From SABI01 sp963677695 (lineage in GTDB: Bacteria; Spirochaetota; Spirochaetia; Sphaerochaetales; Sphaerochaetaceae): DNA of 64,000 bases. The translations under genes were made by a program, and so were the position numbers. Where the stretch lies: positions 620,001 through 684,000 of the forward strand of contig CAXXUJ010000002.1 in NCBI GenBank assembly GCA_963677695.2. The letters are read 5' to 3'. The notes beneath the pieces were generated by a model. That model did no database searches. It was not told where the DNA came from and saw only the letters and a list, made by a program, of their open reading frames with translations. This document shows, one piece after another, positions 1 through 9,222 of this stretch (the stretch's first letter is position 1; each line of letters starts with the position of its first letter).

Positions 1-1
1 T

Positions 2-595
2 ACGGCATACACAACTCAGATCGGTGATGTAAAGGCTGAAAAGAAGAACCTGAGTATTGTACGAGACAACCTTGTCAGCTGCTGTGATGCCGATGCAGCT
101 GTGAAGATGGAACAGCTCATCGATACAGCGAGAGAGCAGAAGAACAGTATCGGAGGTATCATCGAGTGTGTGATCACCGGCTGTCCTGTCGGCCTCGGTG
201 AACCTGTGTTCCAGAAGACTGAGGCGCTCCTTGCCCATGCTATCCTTTCAATCGGTGCGACAAAGGGAATCGAGTTCGGAGAAGGTTTCCATGCCGCTGA
301 CATGAAAGGTTCCGATCATAATGATGAGATAGGTTCAGATGGTTTCAAGTCGAATCATGCAGGTGGAATAAACGGTGGAATCACCAACGGTGAAGATATC
401 TTCTTCCGTGTCCCTGTGAAACCTACCGCCTCGATCGAGCTTCCCCAGAAGACCGTAGACCTTGAAGGACATGAACAGACCATCGTGGTGAAGGGAAGAC
501 ACGATCCTTCGATCGTCGTAAGGATCGTACCCGTGATAGAAGCGATGGCCGCACTGACCATTCTCTCCCTCTATTACGATCAGTATGGAAGATAA
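2..595 (+). CDS. aroC: Chorismate synthase, C-terminal part (5' end outside window)
   Basis: Chorismate synthase makes chorismate from 5-enolpyruvylshikimate-3-phosphate with reduced FMN, the last step of the shikimate pathway. About 197 codons are visible and the frame is open to the left edge, so the N-terminal part of a roughly 360-residue enzyme is missing. Family signatures seen are GGINGGITNG and, near the C-terminus, RHDPSIVVRIVPVIEAM, the third conserved block. The stop overlaps the start of the XPB helicase gene by 11 bases, so the two are probably co-transcribed and translationally coupled. Another shikimate enzyme, AroDE, lies 4 kb away on the opposite strand. Confidence 0.95.
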   Translation, partial: TAYTTQIGDVKAEKKNLSIVRDNLVSCCDADAAVKMEQLIDTAREQKNSIGGIIECVITGCPVGLGEPVFQKTEALLAHAILSIGATKGIEFGEGFHAADMKGSDHNDEIGSDGFKSNHAGGINGGITNGEDIFFRVPVKPTASIELPQKTVDLEGHEQTIVVKGRHDPSIVVRIVPVIEAMAALTILSLYYDQYGR

Positions 596-2240
596 GCCGC
601 TCATCATACAAAGTGATATGACCCTTCTCATGGATGTCCATTCTCCGCAGGCTGAAAAAGCGAGAAAGGATATCATCCCTTTCTGTGAATTGATCCGTTC
701 CCCTGAACACATTCACACCTACAGGATATCTCCACTGAGTCTGTGGAACGCAGCCTCGAGCGGTCTTACTCCAGATGTGATTCTTGAAAAGCTTGAACGC
801 CGTTCCCGTTATGATATTCCTGAAACAGTCTCCTTCAATGTACGGGAACTGATGAATAGGTATGGAGCGGTTGTCCTCGCTCCCTGCGAGGAAGAGGAAC
901 TGTACGAACTGACCTTTGCCAATGACCGATTGGCCCGTGAGGTTCTCTCCCGACCGGAAATCATGAAACTGATCATCCCCTCTGGAACGCGTACCTACAT
1001 CTACCGCTATCACCGCGGAGAGATCAAGATCCGTCTGATCAAGGCAGGCTATCCTGTGGACGATATCATTCCCCTCATGCGTGGGAAGGATGTACCTGTC
1101 ACCATGAAGGAGAGTACTTCAGACGGTACTCCCCTTACGATCCGCGATTACCAGAAGGAAGCGGCAGATGCTCTCCTTGGAGATTTCTCCCCCGGCTGCG
1201 GCTACGGAACAATCGTCCTTCCCTGCGGAAGCGGCAAGACCGTGGTTGCCATGGAACTGATGAGCCGCATCAAGACGACCACCCTCATTCTCACAACCAA
1301 TGTAGCCGCCGTTCACCAGTGGATTGCTGAGATCAAGGATAAACTTGATGTTCAAGGCACTGAGATCGGCGAGTACAGCGGTATGAGGAAAGAGATAACA
1401 GATATCACGGTGTGCACCTACCAGGTGCTCACCTACAGGAAAGATAAGGAAGGACCCTTCATCCATCTCGATAGAATCAGGCAGGAGAATTGGGGTCTCA
1501 TCATATTTGATGAAGTTCATATGCTCCCTGCTCCTGTCTTCAAAGTAACAAGTGAGATGCAGTCTTCTTACCGTGTCGGCCTGACAGCCACCCTCGTGAG
1601 GGAGGACGGAAGGGAAGATGAGGTATTCACCCTTGTCGGTCCCAAGCGCTATGACGTCCCATGGAGCGAACTCGAGAAGAAGGGATGGATAGCTCAGGCA
1701 GAATGCGTTGAGATCAGAGTACCTCTATCCCTGGACAAAGAACTCCCCTATGCCATAGCTGGGAAAAGGGATAAATACAGGATAGCCAGCGAAAACGAAC
1801 GCAAAGTCGATATCGTGAAGCAGCTGGTCGCAAACCACCGGGAAGATTTCATCCTTGTCATCGGGCAGTACCTTTCTCAGCTGAAAACGATAGCGAAGGA
1901 ATTGAACGCACCCCTTATTACAGGTTCGACACCGAACCTGAAGCGGGATGAGCTCTATCAGTCCTTCAGGGAAGGAAACATTCATGTCCTTGTAGTCTCC
2001 AAGGTCGCGAACTTTGCGATTGATCTCCCAGACGCTTCCTGCGCCATACAGATAAGCGGTGCATTCGGTTCACGTCAGGAAGAGGCGCAGAGACTGGGGA
2101 GGATCCTCCGCCCGAAGGAGAGGGACTCCCACTTCTACTCCATCGTCACACGCTTCAGCAGTGAAGAGGAGTTTGCAGCGAACAGGCAGAAATTTCTCAG
2201 TGAGCAGGGCTACCATTACAGAATGGAGGTATGGGATTGA
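585..2240 (+). CDS. XPB/Rad25-type DNA helicase (superfamily 2)
   Basis: 551-residue ATP-dependent 3'-5' DNA helicase of the bacterial XPB family, presumed to act in DNA repair or unwinding. Visible in order: an N-terminal region of about 190 residues of the XPB damage-recognition type, the Walker A motif LPCGSGKTVV (around 213-222), a DEVH box in IIFDEVHMLP, motif III GLTATLVREDGRE carrying the RED triplet typical of XPB, and motif VI QRLGRILRP near residue 505. Length is normal for bacterial XPB. It starts inside the 3' end of aroC and its stop overlaps the next gene, whose product is the usual bacterial XPB partner. XPB is scattered in bacteria and known in treponemes; its precise role there is not established. 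Confidence 0.93.
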   Translation: MEDKPLIIQSDMTLLMDVHSPQAEKARKDIIPFCELIRSPEHIHTYRISPLSLWNAASSGLTPDVILEKLERRSRYDIPETVSFNVRELMNRYGAVVLAPCEEEELYELTFANDRLAREVLSRPEIMKLIIPSGTRTYIYRYHRGEIKIRLIKAGYPVDDIIPLMRGKDVPVTMKESTSDGTPLTIRDYQKEAADALLGDFSPGCGYGTIVLPCGSGKTVVAMELMSRIKTTTLILTTNVAAVHQWIAEIKDKLDVQGTEIGEYSGMRKEITDITVCTYQVLTYRKDKEGPFIHLDRIRQENWGLIIFDEVHMLPAPVFKVTSEMQSSYRVGLTATLVREDGREDEVFTLVGPKRYDVPWSELEKKGWIAQAECVEIRVPLSLDKELPYAIAGKRDKYRIASENERKVDIVKQLVANHREDFILVIGQYLSQLKTIAKELNAPLITGSTPNLKRDELYQSFREGNIHVLVVSKVANFAIDLPDASCAIQISGAFGSRQEEAQRLGRILRPKERDSHFYSIVTRFSSEEEFAANRQKFLSEQGYHYRMEVWD

Positions 2241-4117
2241 TAGAACAAGGCGCTTTTGATGTGTTCAGTTCCTCTCTCCTCTCCCTCGATGACGGCACCT
2301 ACTTCCAGATTCTCAGGGGTTTTCTCGGAAAGATTCCCACCCCCTTCAATAAACATGAACTCAACAGAGTACTGGCATCCACGCTCTCGAAGGAATCGTA
2401 CAGGAACAAACTGTTCTCGGCATTGAATGAGATTGAACGTGACATGGTGCAGGCGCTTCTCATCACCGAAAGCATGAGTGAGGATTCCCTGATCTTTTTG
2501 CTTACCGGCTCCTTCTCCTATCCCGATACCCTTCACTGCCTTCAGCTTCTCGAGCAGAAACTGATCGTCATTCCTGATCCGCTGCGCTCCGGTCACCTCA
2601 TCCTGAACCCTCTTTTTTCCCCTTTGTACGGAGAGTGTGAGAACACGCATCTCTTCAGTCAAGAAGATGATGGCAGTGATACTCTCGTCTTTGCCTCAAA
2701 TACTGATCTCACCATGAGGGGGATCATCTCCCTCGCACTTCACAGTACAAGTAAAAACAGGAAGCTTCCTGATCAATGGAAGGCATATCGGTCACTCTAT
2801 GATCCGATCATAGGTGACATCGGGGTGAATTTGAATTCAGAGAAGCTGGAATCTCTTTTAGCGATCGATGCAGAGACCGCAGCCTTCATGTTTCTGCTAA
2901 AAAGCCTCCCCTATACCTATCCTATTGATGAAACCGGCATACAGTTGTTTCTTTCAGTTCTGAAGACGATCATCACCTCTTCTGTTGTGAGCGGCTACCA
3001 AGGAGCATTGAAACTGGTACGCTATACTCAGATGATCTCCTCCTACACCTCTATGGAGACCCTTTCTCTTACCAATTACCTCTTCTCTCTCGGTATCCTC
3101 TCTTATTCAAAAGAGATGAAAGGTGGCACTGATACGATCGATACAGATCATACGATCACCATCCACAGGGGAAACAGGGATTCAGGAAAAGGAAGGTACT
3201 GTATATACAGTGAGCTGACCGGCTTCGATACGACGATCAGCTATGAAGTGACAAAGGAAGCGGTGTTCAAGGCCTTTGACTTCTCTCTTACCCCTGAAGA
3301 TATCCTTGAAGATATGAAAGCATGGTCGGTGAGGATACCTTCCTCCATGGAATCGCAGCTGAAGCTGCTCCATGGTGAATATGCTCAGGTGACCGTCATT
3401 CCCGGCACCATAGTGAAAACAGATGAGAGAATGGAAAGGATCTTCGAAGCACACCAGGAACTCAGCTCCTCCATCATTGAAAAGGTGGCACCCGGTGTGT
3501 TTGTGATGAATGACAGAAAGATGAAGGAATGGAAAAAGATCCTACAGGATGTAGGGATCACCCACCTAGCCTACAAACATCCACCTTCCTACTTGGAGGC
3601 GGAGGAGATCCCCCTTTGTTCCATCCCTATCCTTTCTCTTCACCTCCCGGAATCTACAGAAAAGAAAACGGGACAGATCTCTGAACAGGAATTAGAGGAC
3701 CAGGTGAAACAATTGCTGGCAATCCTTGAAACGAAACCCTTCACGAAGGATGTGAAGCTTCTCCTTGCTTCCAGAATTAAAGACCATATCATCGTGGATG
3801 AGAATCAGATGCACGCGAACGGTGAAGAGCTGAAGATACTGAGTGCGTCCGGTCTCGATTATTCAAGGAAAATTGTTGTCATCCGCTCCGCGCTGAAAGA
3901 TCATTCACTTCATCTTGAAATCTCGTGGTTTTCCGAATATGGAGAGTTGGAGAGTTCCATAGGGACTCCCCTGTCGTTATCGAAGAAAGGAGATGAGGAT
4001 ATGCTTCTCCTGAGATCTATTCCAGATGGAAGGGAAGAGCATTGGAAGGTGAGCACCCTCTATGCGGTGAAGACAGTTCCCTCAAGCATCTTCTTTGTCA
4101 ACAAGGCTAATCGGTAG
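2237..4117 (+). CDS. XPB-associated protein with helicase C-terminal-like domain (Helicase_C_3 type)
   Basis: About 626 residues, no signal peptide or membrane segment. The part around residues 385-450 (AQVTVIPGTIVKTDERMERI and following) resembles the helicase-associated domain encoded next to bacterial XPB, for example beside mycobacterial ercC3. No Walker A motif is seen, so it is unlikely to be a helicase itself; a partner or substrate-recognition subunit is the inference. Start choice: GGAGG at 2225-2229 is only one base from ATG 2231, but seven bases from TTG 2237, which gives a TTGA overlap with the XPB stop. ATG 2231 is the alternative. Its 3' end overlaps the end of aroDE on the other strand by 36 bases. 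Confidence 0.75.
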   Translation: MIEQGAFDVFSSSLLSLDDGTYFQILRGFLGKIPTPFNKHELNRVLASTLSKESYRNKLFSALNEIERDMVQALLITESMSEDSLIFLLTGSFSYPDTLHCLQLLEQKLIVIPDPLRSGHLILNPLFSPLYGECENTHLFSQEDDGSDTLVFASNTDLTMRGIISLALHSTSKNRKLPDQWKAYRSLYDPIIGDIGVNLNSEKLESLLAIDAETAAFMFLLKSLPYTYPIDETGIQLFLSVLKTIITSSVVSGYQGALKLVRYTQMISSYTSMETLSLTNYLFSLGILSYSKEMKGGTDTIDTDHTITIHRGNRDSGKGRYCIYSELTGFDTTISYEVTKEAVFKAFDFSLTPEDILEDMKAWSVRIPSSMESQLKLLHGEYAQVTVIPGTIVKTDERMERIFEAHQELSSSIIEKVAPGVFVMNDRKMKEWKKILQDVGITHLAYKHPPSYLEAEEIPLCSIPILSLHLPESTEKKTGQISEQELEDQVKQLLAILETKPFTKDVKLLLASRIKDHIIVDENQMHANGEELKILSASGLDYSRKIVVIRSALKDHSLHLEISWFSEYGELESSIGTPLSLSKKGDEDMLLLRSIPDGREEHWKVSTLYAVKTVPSSIFFVNKANR

Positions 4118-5620
4118 CCGCTTCGGGTAATGGTATCCGGTGAAGGCTTCGAACTGGAGCTTACCCTGCCCGATGAGCATCTGTGATCCGTAATAGAGGC
4201 TACTTCCCGCCTTTTTCGCCCTTTTGAGGAGAGCGGTGTACTTCGGTGCATAGATAAGCTCGTAGACATGGTGACGCTCAGAGAACGGAAAAGAAGGAAT
4301 GGGATCAACACCTGCAAGGCTTCCCATACCGACATTCGTCGTCTGAATGACCGCATCTACTTCTGCATATCTGTAGGCATTGTCGAGCGAATCGAATGAG
4401 TTCAAGGTGAGTTCTGCAAGCTTTTCAGCCTTCTCGACATCTCTGTTCACAATCGTGATCCGGCAACCGTAATTCTTCAGCGCCCAGACACAGGAGCGGG
4501 CAGCGCCGCCGGCTCCCACAACGAGAACGCTCTTGATCTCACCTGACTGGATAGGATGTATGAGCGGTTGTATGAATCCGTAGTAGTCGGTATTCGTTCC
4601 CGACCAGAGATTCTTTTTCCTGACCACCGTATTGCACGCACCTATCTGCTTCACTTCACGAGAGACCTTTCCCAGGTAGGGAAGGACAGCCTGTTTATGG
4701 GGGACTGTGACAGAGAAGCCGTAGATCGGCAGCATTTCAGCAAGGGCGAAGAAGGGGCGGACAGCATCCACCTGAAAGGGGACGTACACCGCATTATAAT
4801 GGATCCCCTCGAAGCCGGGGTTATGGATCATAGGAGATTTGGTGTGGAGGACAGGATTCCCTATGATTCCGTACACATGTGTTTTCGCATCGACGGTGTC
4901 TGCATGGTAGACTTCCTTCAGTGTACGGGGAGAGAACTGTCCGGGAGCAACCTCATCGGGACTGGTGAAGGTGAGGATTGAATTGAGTTTTCTATAGAGG
5001 ATTCTCGTCGGGACACCGAAGGGTCCCATACCGAGCAATATCTTTTCTGGAACCTCCTGCAGTGCCTTCGCTATCTCGAAGAGATGCTTCACATCATGAA
5101 TGCTGTTAAGCATGACAGCAGCCTTCGGAATACTTCCCTTGTGAGCTATCTGAAGCATACGGTGGACAAGGTCGTCAGGGATACCGTTGAAATCGTGCAA
5201 TGAACGGATCACCTTGATCCCTTTCTTCTGCGCCTTTGTCACGCACACAGACCGCTTTACATCCTCTTCGATATCGACATAGGAGAAATCGCCATCGAGA
5301 GCCTTTTCCATGAGAGAGAACCGGGTTCTTTCCTCTTCCTTGTAGGTTCCTCCATCGCTCACTCGTCTGCAGGTAAGTATGACGGGGACTGATACCATTG
5401 AGGGAAACAGTGATGCTTTCAGAATTTCTTCAGCAGTGAGGTAATCTATCCTGAGTTCGACAATATCGATATACGGCAGATTCCGCCTGACAAGATCGAC
5501 GTTCTCAGCGAGAGAACTCTTGTTCAATACGAGACAAATCAATGGACAATCCTCCAGAAGGTAACAGGAAAGACTCCTTGCAACCCTATCTTCCAATATG
5601 ATAGGGTTTATCATACTCAC
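4082..5620 (-). CDS. Bifunctional 3-dehydroquinate dehydratase / shikimate dehydrogenase fusion (AroDE)
   Basis: 512-residue fusion of two shikimate-pathway steps. Residues about 25-225 are a type I dehydroquinase: ELRIDYL, VPVILTCRR, the catalytic His in IRSLHDF and the Schiff-base Lys in PKAAVM. Residues about 250-505 are shikimate dehydrogenase: SPMIHN, GFSVTVPHK with the catalytic Lys, GACNTVV, GTNTDYYGF with the catalytic Asp, and the NADP-binding loop VVGAGGAARS. All key residues are present, so both activities are expected. The fusion is known in plants, chlamydiae and some other bacteria. GTG 5620 is taken as start; ATG 5614, two codons in, is possible. The last 36 bases overlap the convergent XPB partner gene. 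Confidence 0.93.
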   Translation of the reverse strand: MSMINPIILEDRVARSLSCYLLEDCPLICLVLNKSSLAENVDLVRRNLPYIDIVELRIDYLTAEEILKASLFPSMVSVPVILTCRRVSDGGTYKEEERTRFSLMEKALDGDFSYVDIEEDVKRSVCVTKAQKKGIKVIRSLHDFNGIPDDLVHRMLQIAHKGSIPKAAVMLNSIHDVKHLFEIAKALQEVPEKILLGMGPFGVPTRILYRKLNSILTFTSPDEVAPGQFSPRTLKEVYHADTVDAKTHVYGIIGNPVLHTKSPMIHNPGFEGIHYNAVYVPFQVDAVRPFFALAEMLPIYGFSVTVPHKQAVLPYLGKVSREVKQIGACNTVVRKKNLWSGTNTDYYGFIQPLIHPIQSGEIKSVLVVGAGGAARSCVWALKNYGCRITIVNRDVEKAEKLAELTLNSFDSLDNAYRYAEVDAVIQTTNVGMGSLAGVDPIPSFPFSERHHVYELIYAPKYTALLKRAKKAGSSLYYGSQMLIGQGKLQFEAFTGYHYPKRLPISLVDKEDA

Positions 5621-5666
5621 TCAATTGAGAATCTTCAACACCTGAACAGGGAGTTTACTTACCGTA

Positions 5667-7622
5667 ATGAAAACACTCCAAGCCATAGATATTTCACTCG
5701 CCTTCGGAGACAGACAGATTCTCGATGACATATCTCTCACACTACAGGAAGGAACAGTCTCCGCTCTCGCAGGCAGTAACGGAAGCGGCAAGACGACGCT
5801 GATGAAGATCATCGCTTCACAGTTCGAGTTCGATTCAGGAACGATATCGGTCACAAAAGGACTCAGGATCTCCTACCTTCCTCAGACAGGAATCACTCAC
5901 AAGGGATCAACCTTGCGTGATGAGGTGATGAAAGGTTTCGACCATTACAGACCCCTCCTCGATGACATCAGAAGGCTTGAGGAAAAACTTCTCGATGCTT
6001 CCCAGGAGACCTCGCATGAGGCTGACCTTATTGACCTTCACCAGAAGCAGGAAGAACTTCTTGCCGGGACCTATTACAGCCGCCATGCAATCATAGAACA
6101 GGTGATCAAGGGACTCGGGTTCACCACCTCAGACATGGACAGGATGTGTGAGCATTTCAGCGGCGGGTGGCAGATGAGAATCGCCCTTGCGAAGATCCTT
6201 GTGGAAAACTCAGATGTCCTCCTCCTTGACGAACCTACCAACTATCTCGATATCGAATCACGTATCTGGCTCAGAAACTTCATCAACCGCTTCCGCGGAT
6301 CCGTCCTTATCGTTTCACACGATCAGGACTTCCTTGATGAGACAGTGAGTGAAGTCTACGAGCTCTTTAACGGCAGACTCACCCGCTACAAGGGTAATTA
6401 CACCCGATATGTGGCTACCAGACTTGCGGAGATAGAACAGCTCGAAAAAGAGGCGGAAAAACAGAAGAAAGAGAGAGAAAAGACAGAAAAATTCATTGAA
6501 CGCTTCAGGTACAAGGACAGCAAAGCAAAACAGGTGCAGTCCAGAGTGAAGATGCTCGAAAAGATGGATGAAGTGGAAATACCTCCCCACCTGAAGAAGA
6601 TGAAGATCCATTTTCCCCCTCCCCCTCATGCCCCTTCTCTTCTCTTCACTGTTGAGAACCTGACCAAAAGGTACGGAAATCTCACTGTCTTCGAAGACCT
6701 CTCTTTCTATATCAACAAAGGGGACCGTCTTGCCATCACAGGGCAGAACGGAGCGGGAAAGACCACCCTCATGAACCTCATCTCAGGAGCAGATAAAGAA
6801 CACGAAGGAAGAGTCACCACAGGAGAGGGAGTAAAGATCGGGTACTATACCCAGGAAAACGAGAAGACACTCAATAATGAACACACCGTGTATCAGGAGA
6901 TAGAATCGAGTGCATCTACAGGCGATATCCCCCGCCTGAGAAACCTTCTCGGGGCATTCTTGTTCAGCAATGATGATATCGATAAGAAGGTGGGCGTACT
7001 CAGCGGAGGGGAAAGAAGCAGGCTCGCCCTCTTGAAGATTCTCCTTCACCCTGCCAATGTCCTTCTCCTTGATGAACCTACCAACCATTTGGACATCAAC
7101 ACGAAGGAGATGCTCCTCAATGCCCTTGAAGAGTATCAGGGGACAGTGATCTGTGTATCCCACGATACACATTTTATTAAACAGCTCTCAAAGCGCATTC
7201 TTTATATCAGCGACCATACCATGGAACTGTTCGAAGGTGATTACGAGTATTTCTCCTGGAAATTGGAACAGAAGGAAGCACTCGAATCCCTGGATGAAGC
7301 ACCTGCAGAGGATACTCCCGTCAAGGAACAGGAGAAATCAAAGAACGGCAGTCTGGACAGAAAAGAATACAACAGGATGAAAAACCGGCTGCAGAACCTT
7401 GTAAAACAGCAGGAACAGCTTATGGAAAACGTTGAGAAGATAGGTGAAAAGATAAATGAAGTGTCTCATCTCATGTCCCTGGAAGAAAACTACAGCGATG
7501 CTGAGAAGATCACTGCTCTGGTGGAAAAGAAGAATGATCTAGATGAGCAGAAGGATGAGATGGAGATGCAGTGGCTTGAAACAGCTGAAGAGATGGAGAC
7601 TCTAGAGGCGGCACTTCAGTGA
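5667..7622 (+). CDS. ABC-F family ATPase (Uup/YdiF-like)
   Basis: 651-residue soluble protein with two ABC domains and no membrane segments, the ABC-F layout of ribosome-associated translation factors. Domain 1: Walker A AGSNGSGKTTLM, signature FSGGWQMRIALAK, Walker B VLLLDEPTNYLDI. Domain 2: TGQNGAGKTTLM, LSGGERSRLALLK, VLLLDEPTNHLDI. The basic linker (residues about 245-315) matches the tRNA-facing ABC-F linker, and residues about 550-651 form a charged coiled coil as in Uup. Subfamily cannot be fixed by eye. It diverges from aroDE, and its stop overlaps the Maf start as GTGA, so the two are translationally coupled. Confidence 0.93.
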   Translation: MKTLQAIDISLAFGDRQILDDISLTLQEGTVSALAGSNGSGKTTLMKIIASQFEFDSGTISVTKGLRISYLPQTGITHKGSTLRDEVMKGFDHYRPLLDDIRRLEEKLLDASQETSHEADLIDLHQKQEELLAGTYYSRHAIIEQVIKGLGFTTSDMDRMCEHFSGGWQMRIALAKILVENSDVLLLDEPTNYLDIESRIWLRNFINRFRGSVLIVSHDQDFLDETVSEVYELFNGRLTRYKGNYTRYVATRLAEIEQLEKEAEKQKKEREKTEKFIERFRYKDSKAKQVQSRVKMLEKMDEVEIPPHLKKMKIHFPPPPHAPSLLFTVENLTKRYGNLTVFEDLSFYINKGDRLAITGQNGAGKTTLMNLISGADKEHEGRVTTGEGVKIGYYTQENEKTLNNEHTVYQEIESSASTGDIPRLRNLLGAFLFSNDDIDKKVGVLSGGERSRLALLKILLHPANVLLLDEPTNHLDINTKEMLLNALEEYQGTVICVSHDTHFIKQLSKRILYISDHTMELFEGDYEYFSWKLEQKEALESLDEAPAEDTPVKEQEKSKNGSLDRKEYNRMKNRLQNLVKQQEQLMENVEKIGEKINEVSHLMSLEENYSDAEKITALVEKKNDLDEQKDEMEMQWLETAEEMETLEAALQ

Positions 7623-8239
7623 CCTGGCCGCTCAAGCAAGTCCCGCAGGTCATTCTTGCTTCCCAGTCAGCGGCACGCAAAGAACTGCTTGAAAGCACAG
7701 GGATAGAAGTTATCACCAGACCCACCCATTGCGATGAGAACTGTTCCTATACCGATCCCCTCCAGTTTCCACTCGTCCTTGCGAAACGGAAGATGGATGC
7801 ATACCTTGCAGAGAACGTCATGACTTCTATACCAGTCATCACCTGCGATACGATCGTTGAATACCGGGGAGAGATCATTGGAAAACCTGACACCTTTGAA
7901 GAAGCCTATAGATACATATCAGGTTTCAGCGGGAGCAGTCACCTTGTCGTCAGTGCCTACTCCCTCCTGTACGGCAGCAGACTCTACAGCGGATACGAAA
8001 CAGCGGAAGTCCTTTTCAACCCCCTTTCCCCTGATGATATACACCTGCATCTCGACCATACCGATTATCATGCATGCGCCGGTGCCTATCGCATCCAGAA
8101 TCAGGTAATTCCTCTCATCAAAGAGATAAAAGGTCATTTCTCGACCGTAGTGGGGTTGCCATTGGAGCGTATTTCTGCCATATTAAGTTCACCTGACTCA
8201 TTCGTGAGTGAGGAATATCCACCACATGGTGAGAAATAG
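7619..8239 (+). CDS. Maf-like nucleotide pyrophosphatase
   Basis: 206-residue cytoplasmic Maf/Ham1-fold enzyme. The family hydrolyses non-canonical or excess nucleoside triphosphates (dTTP/UTP, or m7GTP and CTP in other clades) to the monophosphate. Seen: the N-terminal LASQSAARKELL loop, the Lys in ALAKRKMDA-type sequence, CDTIVEYRGEIIGKP with the catalytic Asp, and the C-terminal HACAGAYRIQ. The catalytic region is intact but diverged from the consensus SxSPRR (here SQSAARK), so substrate is uncertain. GTG start overlaps the ABC-F stop by four bases. The stop is 39 bases before rpsB. Confidence 0.88.
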   Translation: MTWPLKQVPQVILASQSAARKELLESTGIEVITRPTHCDENCSYTDPLQFPLVLAKRKMDAYLAENVMTSIPVITCDTIVEYRGEIIGKPDTFEEAYRYISGFSGSSHLVVSAYSLLYGSRLYSGYETAEVLFNPLSPDDIHLHLDHTDYHACAGAYRIQNQVIPLIKEIKGHFSTVVGLPLERISAILSSPDSFVSEEYPPHGEK

Positions 8240-8245
8240 CGAAGG

Positions 8246-8265
8246 GGACAGGATCAAGATCCTGT
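8246..8265 (+). promoter_or_regulatory. Hairpin just upstream of rpsB
   Basis: GACAGGATC and GATCCTGTC form a perfect 9-bp arm pair (8 bp with a CAAG tetraloop) ending four bases before the rpsB AGGAGG. There is no T-tract after it, so it is not a normal terminator. Its position suits control of rpsB translation, but it does not obviously match the known S2 leader. Confidence 0.45.
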
Positions 8266-8278
8266 CTTAGGAGGAAAT

Positions 8279-9202
8279 GTGTCCGTAGTCACAATGAAAA
8301 GCCTGTTGGAATCAGGCGTACACTTTGGTCACCAGACCAAACGTTGGAACCCCAAGATGGCCCGCTTCATCTTCTCAGAAAGAAACGGGATTCACATCAT
8401 CGATTTACAGAAGACAAGTGCATGTATCGTAGAAGCCTACGAAGCAGTACGTGCAACAGTCAAAGACGGCAAGCAGGTGCTGTTTGTCGGAACAAAGAAA
8501 CAAGCTCAGCAGACCATTGAAGATGAAGCAAAGCGTTGCGGTATGCCTTATATCAACAACCGCTGGCTCGGTGGTATGCTCACAAACTTTGAAACCATCA
8601 AAAAGTCAGTCAACAGACTGAAAAAACTCGAAAAAGAAGAGCTCGATGGTACTCTTCAGTCCTATACTAAAAAAGAAATCGCTCTCTACATGAAAGAGAA
8701 GGGCAAGCTCGAAAAGAACCTTGGCGGTATCAAGGAAATGAAAGAGCTTCCCGGTGCTATCTTTATCATCGATACAAAGAAAGAAGCTATTGCTGTCGCA
8801 GAAGCTAAAAGACTTGGTATCCCCGTCATCGCAGTCGTTGATACGAACTGTGACCCCACCAACATCGACTTCCCCATCCCCGGAAACGATGATGCTATCA
8901 GAGCAATCTCTCTCTTCGTAGAAGTCATCGCGAACGCTGTTCAGGATGCTGATACAGAAGGCGGCCTTGAAATCATCGAAACTCTTCCCGACCTCGAAGA
9001 AGAAGCAGCTGCAGAAGAAGTAGTTGAAGAAGTTGTCGAAGAAGAACACGTCGTATTCGCCACCGACGAAGATGCTGACTTCTCAGATTACGAAGTAGTC
9101 GAGGAGACAGTTGAAGAGGAAGAGGCTCCTTCAAAGGTGAAAGCTGTGAAGGTGACTGAAGGCGGTATCGAAGTAGACGAAGAAATTCTCTACGAAGACT
9201 AA
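8279..9202 (+). CDS. rpsB: 30S ribosomal protein S2 with long acidic C-terminal tail
   Basis: 307 residues; uS2 is usually 230-260. Residues 1-235 are canonical (TMKSLLESGVHFGHQTKRW at the N-terminus, FVGTKKQAQQTIEDEA, NNRWLGGMLTN). The last 65-70 residues are dominated by Glu, Asp, Val and Ala and lack the core fold. The GTG start is chosen because it gives the normal MSVVTMK N-terminus and follows AGGAGG. S2 sits on the 30S subunit near the mRNA exit and binds S1. It heads the conserved rpsB-tsf pair; tsf starts 20 bases downstream. The tail resembles that of L9 in this window. Confidence 0.97.
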   Translation: MSVVTMKSLLESGVHFGHQTKRWNPKMARFIFSERNGIHIIDLQKTSACIVEAYEAVRATVKDGKQVLFVGTKKQAQQTIEDEAKRCGMPYINNRWLGGMLTNFETIKKSVNRLKKLEKEELDGTLQSYTKKEIALYMKEKGKLEKNLGGIKEMKELPGAIFIIDTKKEAIAVAEAKRLGIPVIAVVDTNCDPTNIDFPIPGNDDAIRAISLFVEVIANAVQDADTEGGLEIIETLPDLEEEAAAEEVVEEVVEEEHVVFATDEDADFSDYEVVEETVEEEEAPSKVKAVKVTEGGIEVDEEILYED

Positions 9203-9222
9203 GAGTACAGAGGTATTTAATT

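Noticed and set aside
8606..9049. Long antisense frames opposite rpsB, carB, metG and others
   Set aside because: Each mirrors a well-identified gene and has no independent motifs or ribosome site; they follow from codon bias.
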